Shown piece by piece: positions 11,977 to 23,650 of a stretch of DNA of 64,000 bases. Origin of the DNA: Strongyloides papillosus (lineage: Eukaryota > Nematoda > Chromadorea > Rhabditida > Strongyloididae); NCBI GenBank assembly GCA_005656395.1, contig SRSI01000069.1, positions 372,001 through 436,000 of the forward strand. Direction: 5' to 3'. The position numbers and the translations under genes were made by a program. Numbering within the stretch: the stretch's first letter is position 1; each line of letters starts with the position of its first letter. A model generated the notes under the pieces. The model saw nothing but the letters and a program-made list of their open reading frames with translations. It was not told where the DNA came from and did not search any database.

Positions 11977-14471
11977 ATGGAAGATGCTGCTCCAGGAGGT
12001 AATTTTAAATTAATTAATCAATTTTTCATATTTTATTTACAGGTAATACTTTTCAAAGACCTACGGGAACTGGTTTGATTCGTGGAAATGTTAATAAAGT
12101 TAACTTCAATGCAAGACAGCTCCAGACAGTGATTGTAATGAAAATAAGAAACATCTTCTATGCTCTATGGCAGACACGCCCATAGCCAGGAGAATATATA
12201 AAGGAACGACCAGAAGAATATAATGGCTTTTGAAGGATAGAAGGGCGAAGAAGAACGAGTTAAAAATAAGACATGTTTAGTTGTAATTACTAATGTAAAA
12301 AAGATAATAAATGTTAATTAACACATTGACTGCCGTGTGCATTACTGGGTATGCACGTCTTTGAATTTCTAGTTTTCTGTACAAGTAGTATGATTTTCGA
12401 TTTTTTTCTGCTAGTAATTGCTAATAAGAAAAGTTTTATCAATGTTAATAGTATTTTCAGCTTCATTCCTATCTTTGTCTTTTTCTACCAGCATATTTTT
12501 AAGCTTAAATCCAGGTGGTTTTGCAAATTTATCTCAAATCATACTACTTTTACGAATGAAAGAGATGGTTCGGAATAAGGGCGAACATTGTTGAACAGTT
12601 AGTTATTGCAGTTTTTTTGAAATAAAAGTTCCTTCTAAATATGATAGCAATAAATAAACATATTTTGTAGATTGATCATTGGATTCAATAAAATGTGAAA
12701 CTGAATTTCACCGGCAACCAACACCCTAACTAAATTAAGTTCGACAATGGTCGCCCTTATTCCAAACCATCTCCTTCGTTTATTAGCAGAAAAGAATCGA
12801 AAGCCATACTACTTGTACAGAAAATTAAAAATTTAAAAACGTGCATACCCTGTAATGCACACGGCAGTCAATGTGTTAATATATTTACTCTTGTTCTACC
12901 TTCGGGAAACTATCTTTTCCATACCCCTATACAGGAGGTAATTCTCGAGTAGGGCTACACAGCCACCAACTGAATTTCCAAACAACACCAAGCCTCTTAT
13001 GAGTAATAGAACATCCTCTCAACCTTCCTAAAATACACCACAAAACAACATTAAAAGTGTAGAAAGAATGCCAAAGGGACCTTCAAGAAATAACTTTCAA
13101 AATGGATTTAAAAACAACTGCGGTGGAAATTATAATCCTATTGACCGTTCCTGTGACGTTATTTTTGAGGAAGACAGAAAAAATGCTGAGTACTATAGCC
13201 ATCTTGATGAGATTGACGATGAGATTATTGTCAGTAAAGCAGACAATGTACCTAAATTTTATGAAACTTGGGAAGTGGCCAACTTTCACCTAACTCTAAA
13301 AAATACAATAACAAAATCTGGATATACAAAACCAAGAAGAATACAGGCATTTGCAATTCCCATAATTGCAGATGGCTTTGATTTAATTCATCAATCTGAA
13401 TCTGCTTCTGGAAAAACAGGAGCATATTTGCTTCCAATAATCGATGATATGTTAAAAACTGAATGGAAACCAGGAGGAAGAGTACCTTTTGCTCTTATAA
13501 TTGCTCCAACCCGCGAACTTGTTCTACAAATCCATGAACAGCTTAGAAAGTTTTGTAATGGATCTCAATACGGATGTGCCAAGTTGTGTGGACAAATAAG
13601 TAATAGCTACTTACAAAGAGAGTTTTATGGAGGTTGTGATATCCTTGTCGCTACTCAAGGACGTCTAACTGAAATCTTCTCTAAAGGACACGTACACCTC
13701 AATAAACTTCATTATGTTGTTTTAGATGAAGCCGATCGTCTCATAGAATATAACCTCGCCAAAGAAGTTACCAATATCTTGCAATCTCCATTATATATTC
13801 CATTGGCATCAAGACAAAATCATCTTTTTTCTGCAACATTCCCACCAGAACTACAAAAATATTTCTGTGAATGGATCAAGGATAATGCAATTACCATTCG
13901 AAATGATAAGAGTAATCAAGTTAATAAAAACATTGCCCATACATTTATCTGAGTTGAAGGAATGAATAAAAATAGAATGTGTACTGATATAATAGTTACA
14001 GAAAATAAAGAAGCAAAAAAACATGGATTGTCCTCCAGAAAAACACTTGCTTTTGTTAAGAAAAAAAAATAAGTCCCATGTTAGCACTTTTGTTGATCAA
14101 TAATGGAATAAGAGCTTCATCATTAAATAGTGATCACTGGCAAGAGGATAGAGAAAAAACTCTTTATGAATTTAGAAGTGGTAATATTGATGTTTTGGTT
14201 GTCACTGATGTTGTAGCAAGAGGCATAGATATTTGTGATTTGGACTACGTTATGATTGTTGATTTGCCAGGTGATTTTACGACTTCTATCCATAGAGTCG
14301 AAAGAACTGGAAGAATAAAAGAAGGTGAAGCAACAACCATTTATGACCCAAAAAAGGATTGTATTTTGGCTAATGACATTTCAAACGTAAATTAAATTAA
14401 TTTAAATTATTTTATATTTCTTTTAGATGCCCCGAAAAGCAGGACAGGAGGTCCCAGATTTTATTGAATGA
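11977..14471 (+). pseudogene. DDX3/Vasa-like DEAD-box helicase pseudogene
   Basis: The remnant has a tiny first exon 11977-11998 and an intron ending at TTTACAG. Exon 2 begins at 12043 (GNTFQRPTGTGLIRGN, a Vasa-like N-terminus) and later breaks up. The helicase core begins at 13068. Core motifs are readable: SGYTKPRRIQ (Q motif region), SASGKT in place of AQTGSGKT, APTRELVLQ, VLDEADRLIE, SATF, VVTDVVARGIDI, and HRVERTGR in place of HRIGRTGR. The last exon 14427-14471 ends GQEVPDFIE then a stop, as in Vasa/DDX3. Breaks are a TGA at 13950-13952 where the family has Trp, a frameshift in the A-run near 14060-14070, and a lost frame around 12130-13060 where a MITE sits. Altered motifs I and VI argue that it was already degenerate as an enzyme. 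Intact relatives act in germline or translational RNA remodelling. Confidence 0.8.
12322..12875. mobile_element. piggyBac-type MITE with TTAA target duplication
   Basis: A 554-bp element flanked by TTAA on both sides (12318-12321 and 12876-12879). The arms are inverted copies beginning CACATTGACTGCCGTGTGCA and extending about 85 bp. A second, subterminal inverted pair (GAGATGGTTYGGAATAAGGG type) lies near 12560-12595 and 12740-12775. TTAA duplication and this kind of terminus are typical of piggyBac elements. No transposase is encoded, so it is non-autonomous. It lies inside the DEAD-box pseudogene. Confidence 0.85.
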
Positions 14472-14698
14472 TTTTAATAATTATTTTTTTAATGTTCATT
14501 ATTTAGTAAAAGTTTTAAATAAAATACTTTTAAAATTTTTAACATCTTTTTTAGTAAATAAGATTGTTTTTTTGTTAGAACATAGAATAAAATGTCCAGA
14601 ATATCTAAATAAACATCATATAGAAAATAGTCCTGGACATTTTAAAAATCAAGATATTTTATTCTCTGTGAAATAAAAGGTAAAAACAAATTTGTGTT

Positions 14699-14875
14699 TT
14701 CACACAGAGCTCTGACACTGAAAAACAATTCGATTTTTAGGCACTACCTTTATACGAAGAAAAGTATGTATATCAAACAATTTAATGAACATAAGTAAAA
14801 GAAAAATTTGTTTTCTTTTTATCTAAAGGTAGTGGCCGAAAATCGAATTGTTTTCAGTGTCATAGCTATATGTGT
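14699..14875. repeat. Hairpin MITE (long inverted repeat)
   Basis: Two arms of about 54 bp (14699-14752 and 14822-14875) are inverted copies: CTGACACTGAAAAACAATTC on the left and its complement GAATTGTTTTCAGTGTCA on the right, continuing inward through ACCTTTA. The loop is about 70 bp. A single arm of the same family lies at 22918-22992. Small foldback element of unknown class. Confidence 0.75.
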
Positions 14876-15109
14876 TGTTATTAAAATACTAAACGCTACG
14901 ATAGTTGCCTATAATAATCATGTACTAAAAAAATATACTACTTATCGTTATACAGCATTTTTTCTCATAAAATATGTAAAAAAAATATATTTTCATAAAA
15001 TTAACTGTTAATAACATTTTTTTATTTAAATTTATAAGCAATAATTACAATTCAATTTTCTACAAAAATTTGAATATTCATAAAATAAAAAAATGAGTAT
15101 TGAAAACCA

Positions 15110-16117
15110 GTGCGACGAAAAATGATTAATTTTACAATTAGAAATTTATACGACAAAAAAATTTTTTTTTCTCTGTGTAAGACTATTGGTCATCCTGCTG
15201 TTAATATGCGTCTGATCAACTGTTCTGTGGAGCCAGAAAACAATGTTAATCTTAAAACTATTTCTTTCAACGATGAAAGTATAGAAATTGATGACCTAAA
15301 AAAACAGTCTCCAACTCGAAAGAAAATTTTAAGTTAGTTACAAGATTTGTTTATTTTATGGGCAACAATTCAATGGGGAAAATATACTTGTGTTTATAAA
15401 CTTCGGGTTGGAGAAATCAAAACATACCAAGAATATGAGCTTATTGAAGGTACAACTCTCCCTGATGTTAGATATGCTCATAGTCAATTGAACTTCAATC
15501 CAAATTGTTCAAGAAAAGAGAATGACTTCACTCATCTTAAGACTATCGTATTTAATGGTAAAAAGATTGAAGTTGATGGTCTCGGTGATGCAGCATTAAG
15601 CAAAAAGGAAAATTTAAAATCTACAAAAAAGCTTCTTCTTTATACTGTCAAAAATAAGGAAAGAAAATACATCTGCATCTACAAAGTTCCTATAGGTGAA
15701 ATTGAATGGTCTCAAAATTACAAATCTATATTAAATGAAAACCTTCCTGTTGTGAAGTACTCTTTTAACGGACTGGGATACAAAGCAAATTGCTCTGTAA
15801 ACCGAAATAGTTATACTAAAATCAGACACATATCATTTAAAGATGATAAAATAGAGTTTAGATCCCTCACATTTCGTAAAATTCAAGGTAGGGGAAGACT
15901 TAAGTTGGAGAAAGACTTTGTTATAAACGCGGAAAATAATCCAAATGGAACACTATTATGTCTTTATGATGTCCCAATTGGAGAGGTTCTGATAACAAGA
16001 GAGTTTAAAACCTTTAGAACAGACAATGGACAAATTTCAAGAAATAAGATTGAAGTTATGAGTAGTATGATTTTGGCATTCGTAATTGTAGTAAATATAA
16101 TGAGTTTAATAATTTAA
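15110..16117 (+). pseudogene. Repeat-built protein gene with one in-frame stop
   Basis: One frame is open across 336 codons except for a single TAG at 15335-15337. The product consists of diverged repeats of roughly 95 residues with the recurring pattern (C)YKxxxGEI ... NCS ... LKTIxFNxxxIEVDxL. There is a partial unit before the stop, complete units at about 15330-15600 and 15628-15860, and a partial unit at about 15890-16020. The C-terminus has one hydrophobic segment (SSMILAFVIVVNIMSLII) that would be a membrane anchor or GPI signal. I do not recognise the family. No intron that removes the TAG is evident, and no signal peptide exon was found upstream, so it is either a fresh pseudogene, a misread base or a readthrough gene. 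A foldback MITE lies just upstream. Confidence 0.55.
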
Positions 16118-17332
16118 ATAAGATTGTGATATAAAAATTATGTGATGTATAGATATTGAATAAAGTGTTTATTAATGTTTTGATTTGTTTTCTGAATTAA
16201 AAATAGGAATATTAAGGCATTTATGCTTTGAAATAATAATGCTGTTTTAAAGATACATTATAAATTTAGGTTTGCTATACCAAAGTTTCTTAATAAAAAA
16301 GCCGAAACAAAGCAAAGAGAACTATAAAACACTCAAACAAGTTAAAATCTTGATTAAACTACATTTGTTTCAGTGCATAATATTGTAAATTAATAATAAT
16401 TTGAATAATCATGGTAAGGAAAATCAATATGCATATAATGTTAAAAAATGCTATTAATAAAGTGTATTATTTATATATTTTGCAATTGTTAATCATTAAA
16501 ATATTGTACAATTCACCACTACTTCCATATCTCGAAAATGAATGCTTAACTTTTACTAATTTCTATTATTATATGTTGAAGAATACTTTATTGTTTATGC
16601 TAATATCCTTTGTTTGCTACAGAAAACCAAATTTAGTCCATTTAGTTGATAGAATTTAGTATATAACACAAAAAATAAATAAGATAGTATATTTTTAAAA
16701 TAGTTTTCTTAATAATAACAAAGGAAATACCATTTGAACAGTTTTTTATTTGATGAAGGTTTGAATTAATAAGATTCCACAAAGTCTAAAGTCTTAAAAT
16801 CTTTTTAAATATATCAAATCTACGTTATTATTTTTCTCTTTATCTAAATATTTTAAAAATTTTAATCACTTTGAACATTTTTAGCGAATGTAAATAATCA
16901 TATGACAAATGATGGTAATGGATAAACTCTAAGAAAATTTTTACCAACAAAAATAATATCTATAAATTATTAAATACAAAAATAAATGATGTCACAAAAC
17001 TATGATATTATTATCTAAATAAAATTTCTAAATTTTTGACGCATTATTCATGTTATCGTGTTTGCAAAATAATAATAGTAACATCCAATTTGGGATGTAA
17101 TAAAGTTTAAAATATAATTTTTGTGCTTTCATATTTATCTTTCTCCTTTACATCATATTATTTCCCATCATTGGAACTAACCATAACTTGAAAATCACCA
17201 TTTCCAGTGTACGGTAAACGTATTGTCATGTGAAATTTTTATATGATGACCTCATCTACCATGCACTGGATTTATACAAAAATTTGTTAATATAAAAACA
17301 AAAAAAAACAATAAACTTTCTAATTTAATTCT
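16118..17332. other. Intergenic, with one weak coding-like patch
   Basis: Mostly AT-rich. On the minus strand about 17100-17240 reads RLPYTGNGDFQVMVSSNDGK before an in-frame stop. This looks like a decayed exon, with no recognisable family. Nothing else supported. Confidence 0.35.
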
Positions 17333-18078
17333 CTATCGTGTACTTGATATTTCTTTTGAAGTAACCTCAATAACACCATGTATTTTCATATCGTCTTTTG
17401 CTCTTATCATATCATCAAAATCTAAGCCTCTAGTACAATCCGTAATAAAATATGTTTTAAATCCAAGATCAGAGGCATCTTTAGCAGTTGATGAGACACA
17501 ATACTCCAGTGAAACACCACAGACAAAAACACTTTCAATATTAACTTCTTTTAATTTATCTTCAAGTTCAGTCTTATTTATTTTAAAGTTATCGAAAAAT
17601 CCAGAGTATGAATCATAAAATGTATCAGTTCCTTTCTTTACAATGATTGAATTTTCTGGTACAATAATATCTTTGTATATCTCAGCACCAGGAGTGTTAC
17701 ATATACAGTGTTTTGGGAAAACTACTTGTTTACATTCAAATGGTTTTATAAACAAAACATCGTCAAAACATTTATAATTTTTACAGTTATCTGATAATGA
17801 TCTATCTAAATCGTGGATGTTATCATAGAATGAGATGTGATTTGTTGGATGCCAATCTTTTGTGAAGACTACTAGATCAAAAATGTTACTTTTTATTAGT
17901 TCATTTAATGGTTCCACTATTTCTAAAGGATCTTCATGAGCTGGGCCATTCTTTAATAAGTTAAAAGAGAATATTAGTTTAAATTTTTTTATCTAACCTT
18001 TATACACAGAGATCCAATTAAAAAATCATTCTGCATATCAACAACAATTAAAGCACGCTTCTTACCATTATCCTCCAT
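17333..18078 (-). CDS. Nicotinamidase (isochorismatase-like hydrolase), 232 aa
   Basis: Two exons, 18078-17998 and 17950-17333, with a 47-nt phase-0 intron. Nicotinamidases hydrolyse nicotinamide to nicotinic acid in the NAD+ salvage route used by nematodes (PNC type). The sequence shows VVDMQNDF with catalytic Asp14, KDWHPTNH with metal ligands Asp59 and His61, FPKHC with His108, KKGTD with the active-site Lys (132 or 133), and CGVSLEYCVSSTA with nucleophile Cys178. This is the full D-K-C triad plus metal site, which favours nicotinamidase over generic isochorismatases. The length of about 230 residues fits the core enzyme, without the extra N-terminal domain of some nematode isoforms. No signal peptide, so probably cytosolic. 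The start is chosen because exon 1 supplies the first strand and the catalytic Asp. It stands alone among relics and appears intact. Confidence 0.88.
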
Positions 18079-20260
18079 ATTAAAAAAAAAGTTATTTTCC
18101 AAGTGAAAACAAACAAATTAATTGAATTTCTAGGTGTGATAGTAAAAATAATTCTTCTATAGAATATTTAAATATATTTATAAAAATAAATGCATAGAAT
18201 ATTAAAAAAGGTTGTTTAAGCAATTTCTTAACAATATTCCTACAACTTAAATACACATAAAAAAATTTAATACCAACCTCTAGTTAAATGAGACTTTTAA
18301 ATGCAAATATTCTAAATCTAATATTTTTTTCTTATGACGAAATATTGAGAATAAACTTGTATAATACCATGGAATATTATATTTTCAGATATTATTATTT
18401 ATGTTAAAGAAAATTTTTATTTTCCACTTTAAATCTAGGTAGTTGTTTCATAGAAAAAACATTATTTCTCTATTAAATTGATAAGAGAAATGTTTTTCTT
18501 AAAAAAATATATAAAGACTATCTGCCTGTTATTTGTACTTTACTTGATATTATAAATTTTCATTTAAGATTTACTTTATAAAGATATGAAAATAAAAATA
18601 AAATTTTTAAAATTTAAAAAATAGCTTATATTCAAAATGAAGGGAAATATTTATATCCTCAATATAAGGATAAATATTAAAAGTTAATTAGAAATAAAGT
18701 AACACTAAATTCCAAGGAAAATTACAGCATACTATAAAAGTCAGCGAAATTAATTTTTTATAAAAAACTAAATTGTAAAGATTTTTATGCCATAAATGAA
18801 ATGAAAAAAAATTATCTATGGATTCATAGTCTTTCATTAGTTACTGATAAAGTGATATTAATATACCACCCAGTAAAATAATATTTGAATTTCATTTAAT
18901 TTCGTTTTAGGAACATATTATACTTTTACTGTGTATCTACAGGAGATATAATTTTTGTTTATGAGGGCTGAGATAATCTCAAAATTATCATTTTATTTTC
19001 ATGAGATAGTGATATTTTCTTACTACATTCTAATCATTTTTTAGTTAATTTAGATGTACGACAGAGCATCTTTAAGTTTGTTGCTAATAAAATCATTAAA
19101 ATCATATGTATCATCCATTCTTTTAACCCTTAACAGGTGGCCACGATGTGGAAATTATAATGGTTGTATCTTTATAGAGTGTACTCTAGTTAATAATTTC
19201 ATGCTTTCAACTTTTACTACTCTATAAGATAATATCTTGAAGAAGTAATTATTATACAAATATTAAATAAGAAAAAATAATTTATTACTCATTTAGTGCA
19301 CTTTATCATCATTGAAATTTTTTAAATACCATGGAGGTTAACTAATTTTGTAATCACATAAATGTAATCTTTTAATTTACTAGAATTTATTTGCTAAGTA
19401 AAATTTAATTAATAAAAAAAACGGTCTAAAAGTAGAAGTAAGAATTAAAGAATATAAAGTTAAAAAAAACAGTTGGAGAATGTGAGTTAGACTATTAAAT
19501 AATTCTAAGATTGACGTCATTAAGAAATTTTTTTAAAACACAATTATATGAAAAAAAACTTAATACTTTTCAAATGTTTTAAATCAATGTTGATTTAAAG
19601 AAAAATTGCTTTAACTACATTAATTTATTTTTTAAAAAAAATATTCATTTGACTGAAAATCTCTAAAGTTTCAATGTAAAAATTAATAATTTGAATATAA
19701 CTTTTTAAAAATTATAAAGTAATTATGGTGTCAAAATTTTTGTTTATATTTACTTGTACAATATTTCATTGGGTGTAGTCTGGTCGAAGATTAGTATTTG
19801 GAATGAAATTACTTTTTTGAAATATTTATTTTATTTAAATAAACTTTTTTTTATTAATTGTCTTTCCATTGTATAATAGGGTATGACTTATAATGAGATA
19901 TCCTTTATTTTTCTACTCCCTAAGGAAATATTAAAACTTATTATATAACGAATAAACTGGACAAGTGTATATAATCTCAGAATGGTTTCGACATTTTCGT
20001 ACAATACCATCAACTAAAATATAGATTATCTACCAAATCTAAAAATAAAAAGGTCTCACAATTAAATTTTTACATGTAAGAAAAAACTATCCAAAGGCGG
20101 AATTCTTATTAAAATGTGAAAAACTTATTTATTTATGAAAAATGAATTTCATTCTAAGTAAAGTAAGTTTTTATCACTACATTAAAAAAAATTCGATGTT
20201 CTCAACATATATTTTTAATTTGTAAAGAAATTCGAAAAATAAAAAAGTTATTTAAAGATG
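18079..20260. other. AT-rich intergenic DNA
   Basis: No gene recognised. It contains one copy of a dispersed repeat (18905-19330) described separately. Confidence 0.5.
18905..19330. repeat. Dispersed repeat B, copy 1
   Basis: Aligns, with gaps, to 25560-25990. Best shared blocks are ATTATCATTTTATTTT followed by TCATGA, and CTTAACAGGTGGCCACG near 19130. On the minus strand a short stretch beginning GHLLRVKRMDD is open before stops, so the repeat may derive from a coding sequence. Family unknown. Confidence 0.55.
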
Positions 20261-20900
20261 ATGGATCTTAGCGATGTTGATTGGATTAAGATAAATGTAG
20301 TTAGAGGTATATATATTTGAAAGTCTTGATTATTATTTTAAACCCAGAATCTCAGTGTGTCGTTTAAAATTAAAAATCCGAGAAAGTCCTATTTTTCAAA
20401 TTTTCTCGACATTTTTCAAAAAATTAAACATGTCCTTCATTTAGAGTTAGATAAATTATGATTTTGTCGTCAGAAAATTTCAAGAGAATATATATTACTA
20501 ATGATTGAAAATATATCAATGTTAGCAATTTTAAAATGCGAATACATCCACGTTGTCAATAAAGCCATGAAAAACTAATAGATACTAGATAATAAAGTAC
20601 TTACATTAATAAAAATAGTTTCAAAATGTGACAATCTCGATGTAGAAAATATAAAAATTATCGAAAGGAAGCAAGATTAATATGGTGGTAGAAATAATTC
20701 AGATAAAAATTATTGAATTGATTTTTCACCTAGATATTATGTCAATTTAATTGAAAAGTTTATTGGGAAATTTTCTGATGAGAATTATGAAATATTGGAA
20801 AGTGTTGGGTTTCTGAGACTTTAAAAAGTTTATATACCAAAAAAGTGTAATAACTATCGGTCACAAATGTATATCCATGTACATTATTATAAATTTCTTT
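20261..20900 (+). pseudogene. Decayed protein-coding gene of unknown family
   Basis: A short exon (MDLSDVDWIKINVV) ends at a GTATATA donor, an acceptor TCTCAG follows, and then one reading frame keeps protein-like composition for over 450 nt although interrupted by about half a dozen in-frame stops. Readable pieces include MLAILKCEYIHVVNKAM, SKCDNLDVENIKIIE and NLIEKFIGKFSDENYEIL. Persistence in one frame with stops rather than frameshifts indicates a relatively young pseudogene. The Leu/Ile-rich spacing resembles F-box or leucine-rich nematode families, but I cannot name it. Confidence 0.45.
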
Positions 20901-22234
20901 AATTGTGGGAGAAAATTGGTACTTCTATTGATGAATAATTGCTTTACTATAATACAATTATATTGTTATGAATATATTTGTTCAATAAAAAAAATTTTAA
21001 CTTTGTGTGGTCTTTGGTAATTAATAGGACAAATAAAGAAAAAATAATATATAGAATAGGTAAAATATTTAAACAAAATTGTTATTGTAACAAAATGATC
21101 ATAAAGTGCAATGATTTCGATAAAACATTCCAAAAAATATATTAAAATGTCAAAATCTTTTTGATTTTATCTGAATCTTTTTCCAGTGTCTTCAATCACA
21201 GAAAACAATGTAGTTGTGGGTGAAATAATAATATACATTGTTTTAAAAAGTGTTGTTTCTTGAAATATTCACATAAAACTTTAAGTAGTTTACTAAGATT
21301 GTTCAGCAAAGATAAAAAAAATCCTAAAATTTCGAAAAGCTGAACACCATGTTGTCTATATAAATTAAAACTTCATGAACAATTTTAGATAAACAGGTCT
21401 TAGTAAACCATTTCTGAAGTCAAAGAAGATTCATTAGGATGTTTACTTTATGATAAAGAGTTTCGTAGAGATGAATTTCATTTTTTCATGTAAAAATTAA
21501 TAGAAAAATTATAACCGAATTATAAATCCTTTAAATCTTTTTTATTCTTAAGAACAATTTATATAAAATGACAACATCTTTTAAATTCTTTTTATCAAAA
21601 CTGCTTTATATAAAACTAGTATGTGTATTTTTATTGGAAATGCTTAAACAGTATTATTGAAATTAAAAGCAAATTCTTAGGCCATCCTGTATAGAATCGA
21701 CATTAAAAATATCTATAAGAAATTTGATTATATTAAAATATTTATTCTTGAATCATATATTGTAAGGAAGTGTGTTCTTGAAAAGAATTTTAATGTAATC
21801 TTAATGGATGTTTTGATTATGTAATAAATTAGAGTTGGAATATTTTTAGAATAATTTTTTAACTATAAAAAATTCAAGGATAGTCTTTAGTATCACAAAT
21901 ATTTTGTTAAATTATATTTAATGTGAAAATTTACAATGTGGGAAATTTTTTTTATTAATACAACTTTATATTTACTTTTTTATATCTGAGATACATTTTT
22001 GAAATATTTACACACAAAATAATGGACGGAGAATTTTTCCAGTCATTTGCAAGAATGTGGTGCGTCATAAAATTGTAAAGAAAACATTTCTTTTTATTCC
22101 GAGAAATAAGTTTCTTGAATTTTTTATGAAATAAATTTTTAAACTCTTTAATTTTAAAAAAATTTTTCACATTACTCTTTTAATTTACGGAAAAAAATTC
22201 CGATATATATTTTCCTTCAATTATTTTTACTATA
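20901..22234. other. AT-rich intergenic DNA
   Basis: No gene or repeat recognised. Apparent small open frames near 21955-22170 have no protein-like composition. Confidence 0.5.
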
Positions 22235-22795
22235 CATGGGCGGGTCGGTAAATTTTTCGACCTGGGGTCGGTCGGTTTAAGATCGCTTTTTAAAATAGAC
22301 CCGTTAAACAAATAACATATACTCCTATAAAAGACATAATTTTATTATAATTAATAGAAATTTTCTAGTAAAAAATATTGCAATATATAAATTACCCCTT
22401 AAAAATAATAAATTGTTCAAATTCTTAGTAGTTAAATTAGTTCGTCGATAACTTCCAATATATAAGTGTTGAAAAAGCACTTTCAGATCTGATGCTAGTT
22501 GACTTTATTATTTTCAATTTCTGATAAAGACTATGTAATTGAGGTGCTGATAATTTTACTGAACTCCAAAAATGGTCAGTATTAACCTCAGAACTAACAC
22601 TTTTAATATGATAAAGATAATTATTATTGTCACTAGCAAATAAATTTCCCAAAATTGTTAATAAATAATATAAAAACAGACCCTTAAATTTTTGTAATTT
22701 TGCATCGACCCTAAGGGGTCGACCCTTAGAATTTGGTCAGGGATCGACCTATATTCAAGGGTCGACCAGGGTCGGATCCCATGTGTGTAATACAC
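22235..22795 (-). mobile_element. hAT transposon relic
   Basis: A GC-richer island begins CATGGGCGGGTCGG and ends, in inverse orientation, with CCGACCCTGG...CCATG type sequence (GGGTCGGATCCCATG). The GGTCGACC-rich ends resemble degenerate terminal inverted repeats. Inside, the minus strand at 22437-22652 encodes a piece like the C-terminal dimerisation region of hAT transposases (KIIKSTSIRSESAFSTLIY, cf. the S-R/P-SE-x-FS motif). The element is internally deleted and dead. Confidence 0.6.
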
Positions 22796-22917
22796 ACACG
22801 GTATTATATAAGGTTAATGTAAAGGCAATTTTCCTACAACAAAAATATGTGCAAAAATTATTCTTATCAACCGAACTTTCGTAGGACACCATTAGTTTTT
22901 TATGACAACTGTAGACA

Positions 22918-22992
22918 AAAATAAGTTTCTTTCTCTTTGTCTAAAGGTATTGCCCGAAAATCGAATTGTTTTTCAGTGTCAGAGCCGTGTGT
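22918..22992 (+). repeat. Single arm of the hairpin MITE
   Basis: TGTCTAAAGGTATTGCCCGA followed by AAATCGAATTGTTTTTCAGTG matches one arm of the foldback element at 14699-14875. It abuts the left border of duplication copy B. Confidence 0.65.
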
Positions 22993-23329
22993 GCACCATT
23001 TATTGAAAGGTAAATTCTTAGAAAATTACGTGTCATTCGGATGTATTTTGAAATAATTCATACAAACAAAATTGTGTAAATTTATTTTAATAATGAGAAA
23101 CGTAAACTAACGTTTTGTTTTTTAAAAGTGGATTAAATAAATAAAATAAATATTTTTCTGAATCATAAGGTTTATTTCAACTTGAGAAAATAGTATTTTA
23201 ATATGACTTTCTCTACTGTGGCTATTATTTTTTTCCAACCTAGTACGTAACACTAAAATACCACTAGTGATGAAATTAGATGCATTACAGAAGGTATAGA
23301 AACTTCATTACTTCAACACTTTGAAGAGA

Positions 23330-23650
23330 ATTCTCTAAAAATCCTGATATACTACAGTAGGTCAATTTCAAAGCAAAATAGATACCTTATTTGACATAAC
23401 TGGAACTACTATCTATCAAAAAATCACTACAATTCTTCAGACCAATAACTTATTTTTAATCTATTATAATAGTATCAGACCACCAATCACTACAAGACTT
23501 AGTTGAAATTAATTGCTAAGGAAAGTTACATCGACTTAATTGAATCTACATACTTTTTACCAGTTCAAATATTCTACGTAAACAAAAGTTCTAATGTTCT
23601 TATTGATATGTTAAGTCGTTTATTCGAAAAAATATTTAAACCAAAAATTA
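23330..23650 (+). mobile_element. LTR-retroelement RNase H relic, copy B
   Basis: Fragments of the RNase H domain that follows reverse transcriptase in Ty3/gypsy-type elements: YYSRSISKQ at about 23350, SDHQSLQDL at about 23480, and a C-terminal LSRLFEK segment near 23615 corresponding to the family's ALSR. Stops and frameshifts separate them. No reverse transcriptase, integrase or LTR was seen nearby. Dead fragment. Confidence 0.7.

Noticed and set aside
14464..14676. 70-codon open frame after the helicase pseudogene
   Set aside because: Starts in the last exon's stop region, contains small inverted repeats around GTCCAG/CTGGAC, and lacks any family resemblance.
16411..16659. 82-codon open frame with hydrophobic stretches
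   Set aside because: AT-driven composition (Ile/Leu/Tyr), no splice context, no family resemblance.
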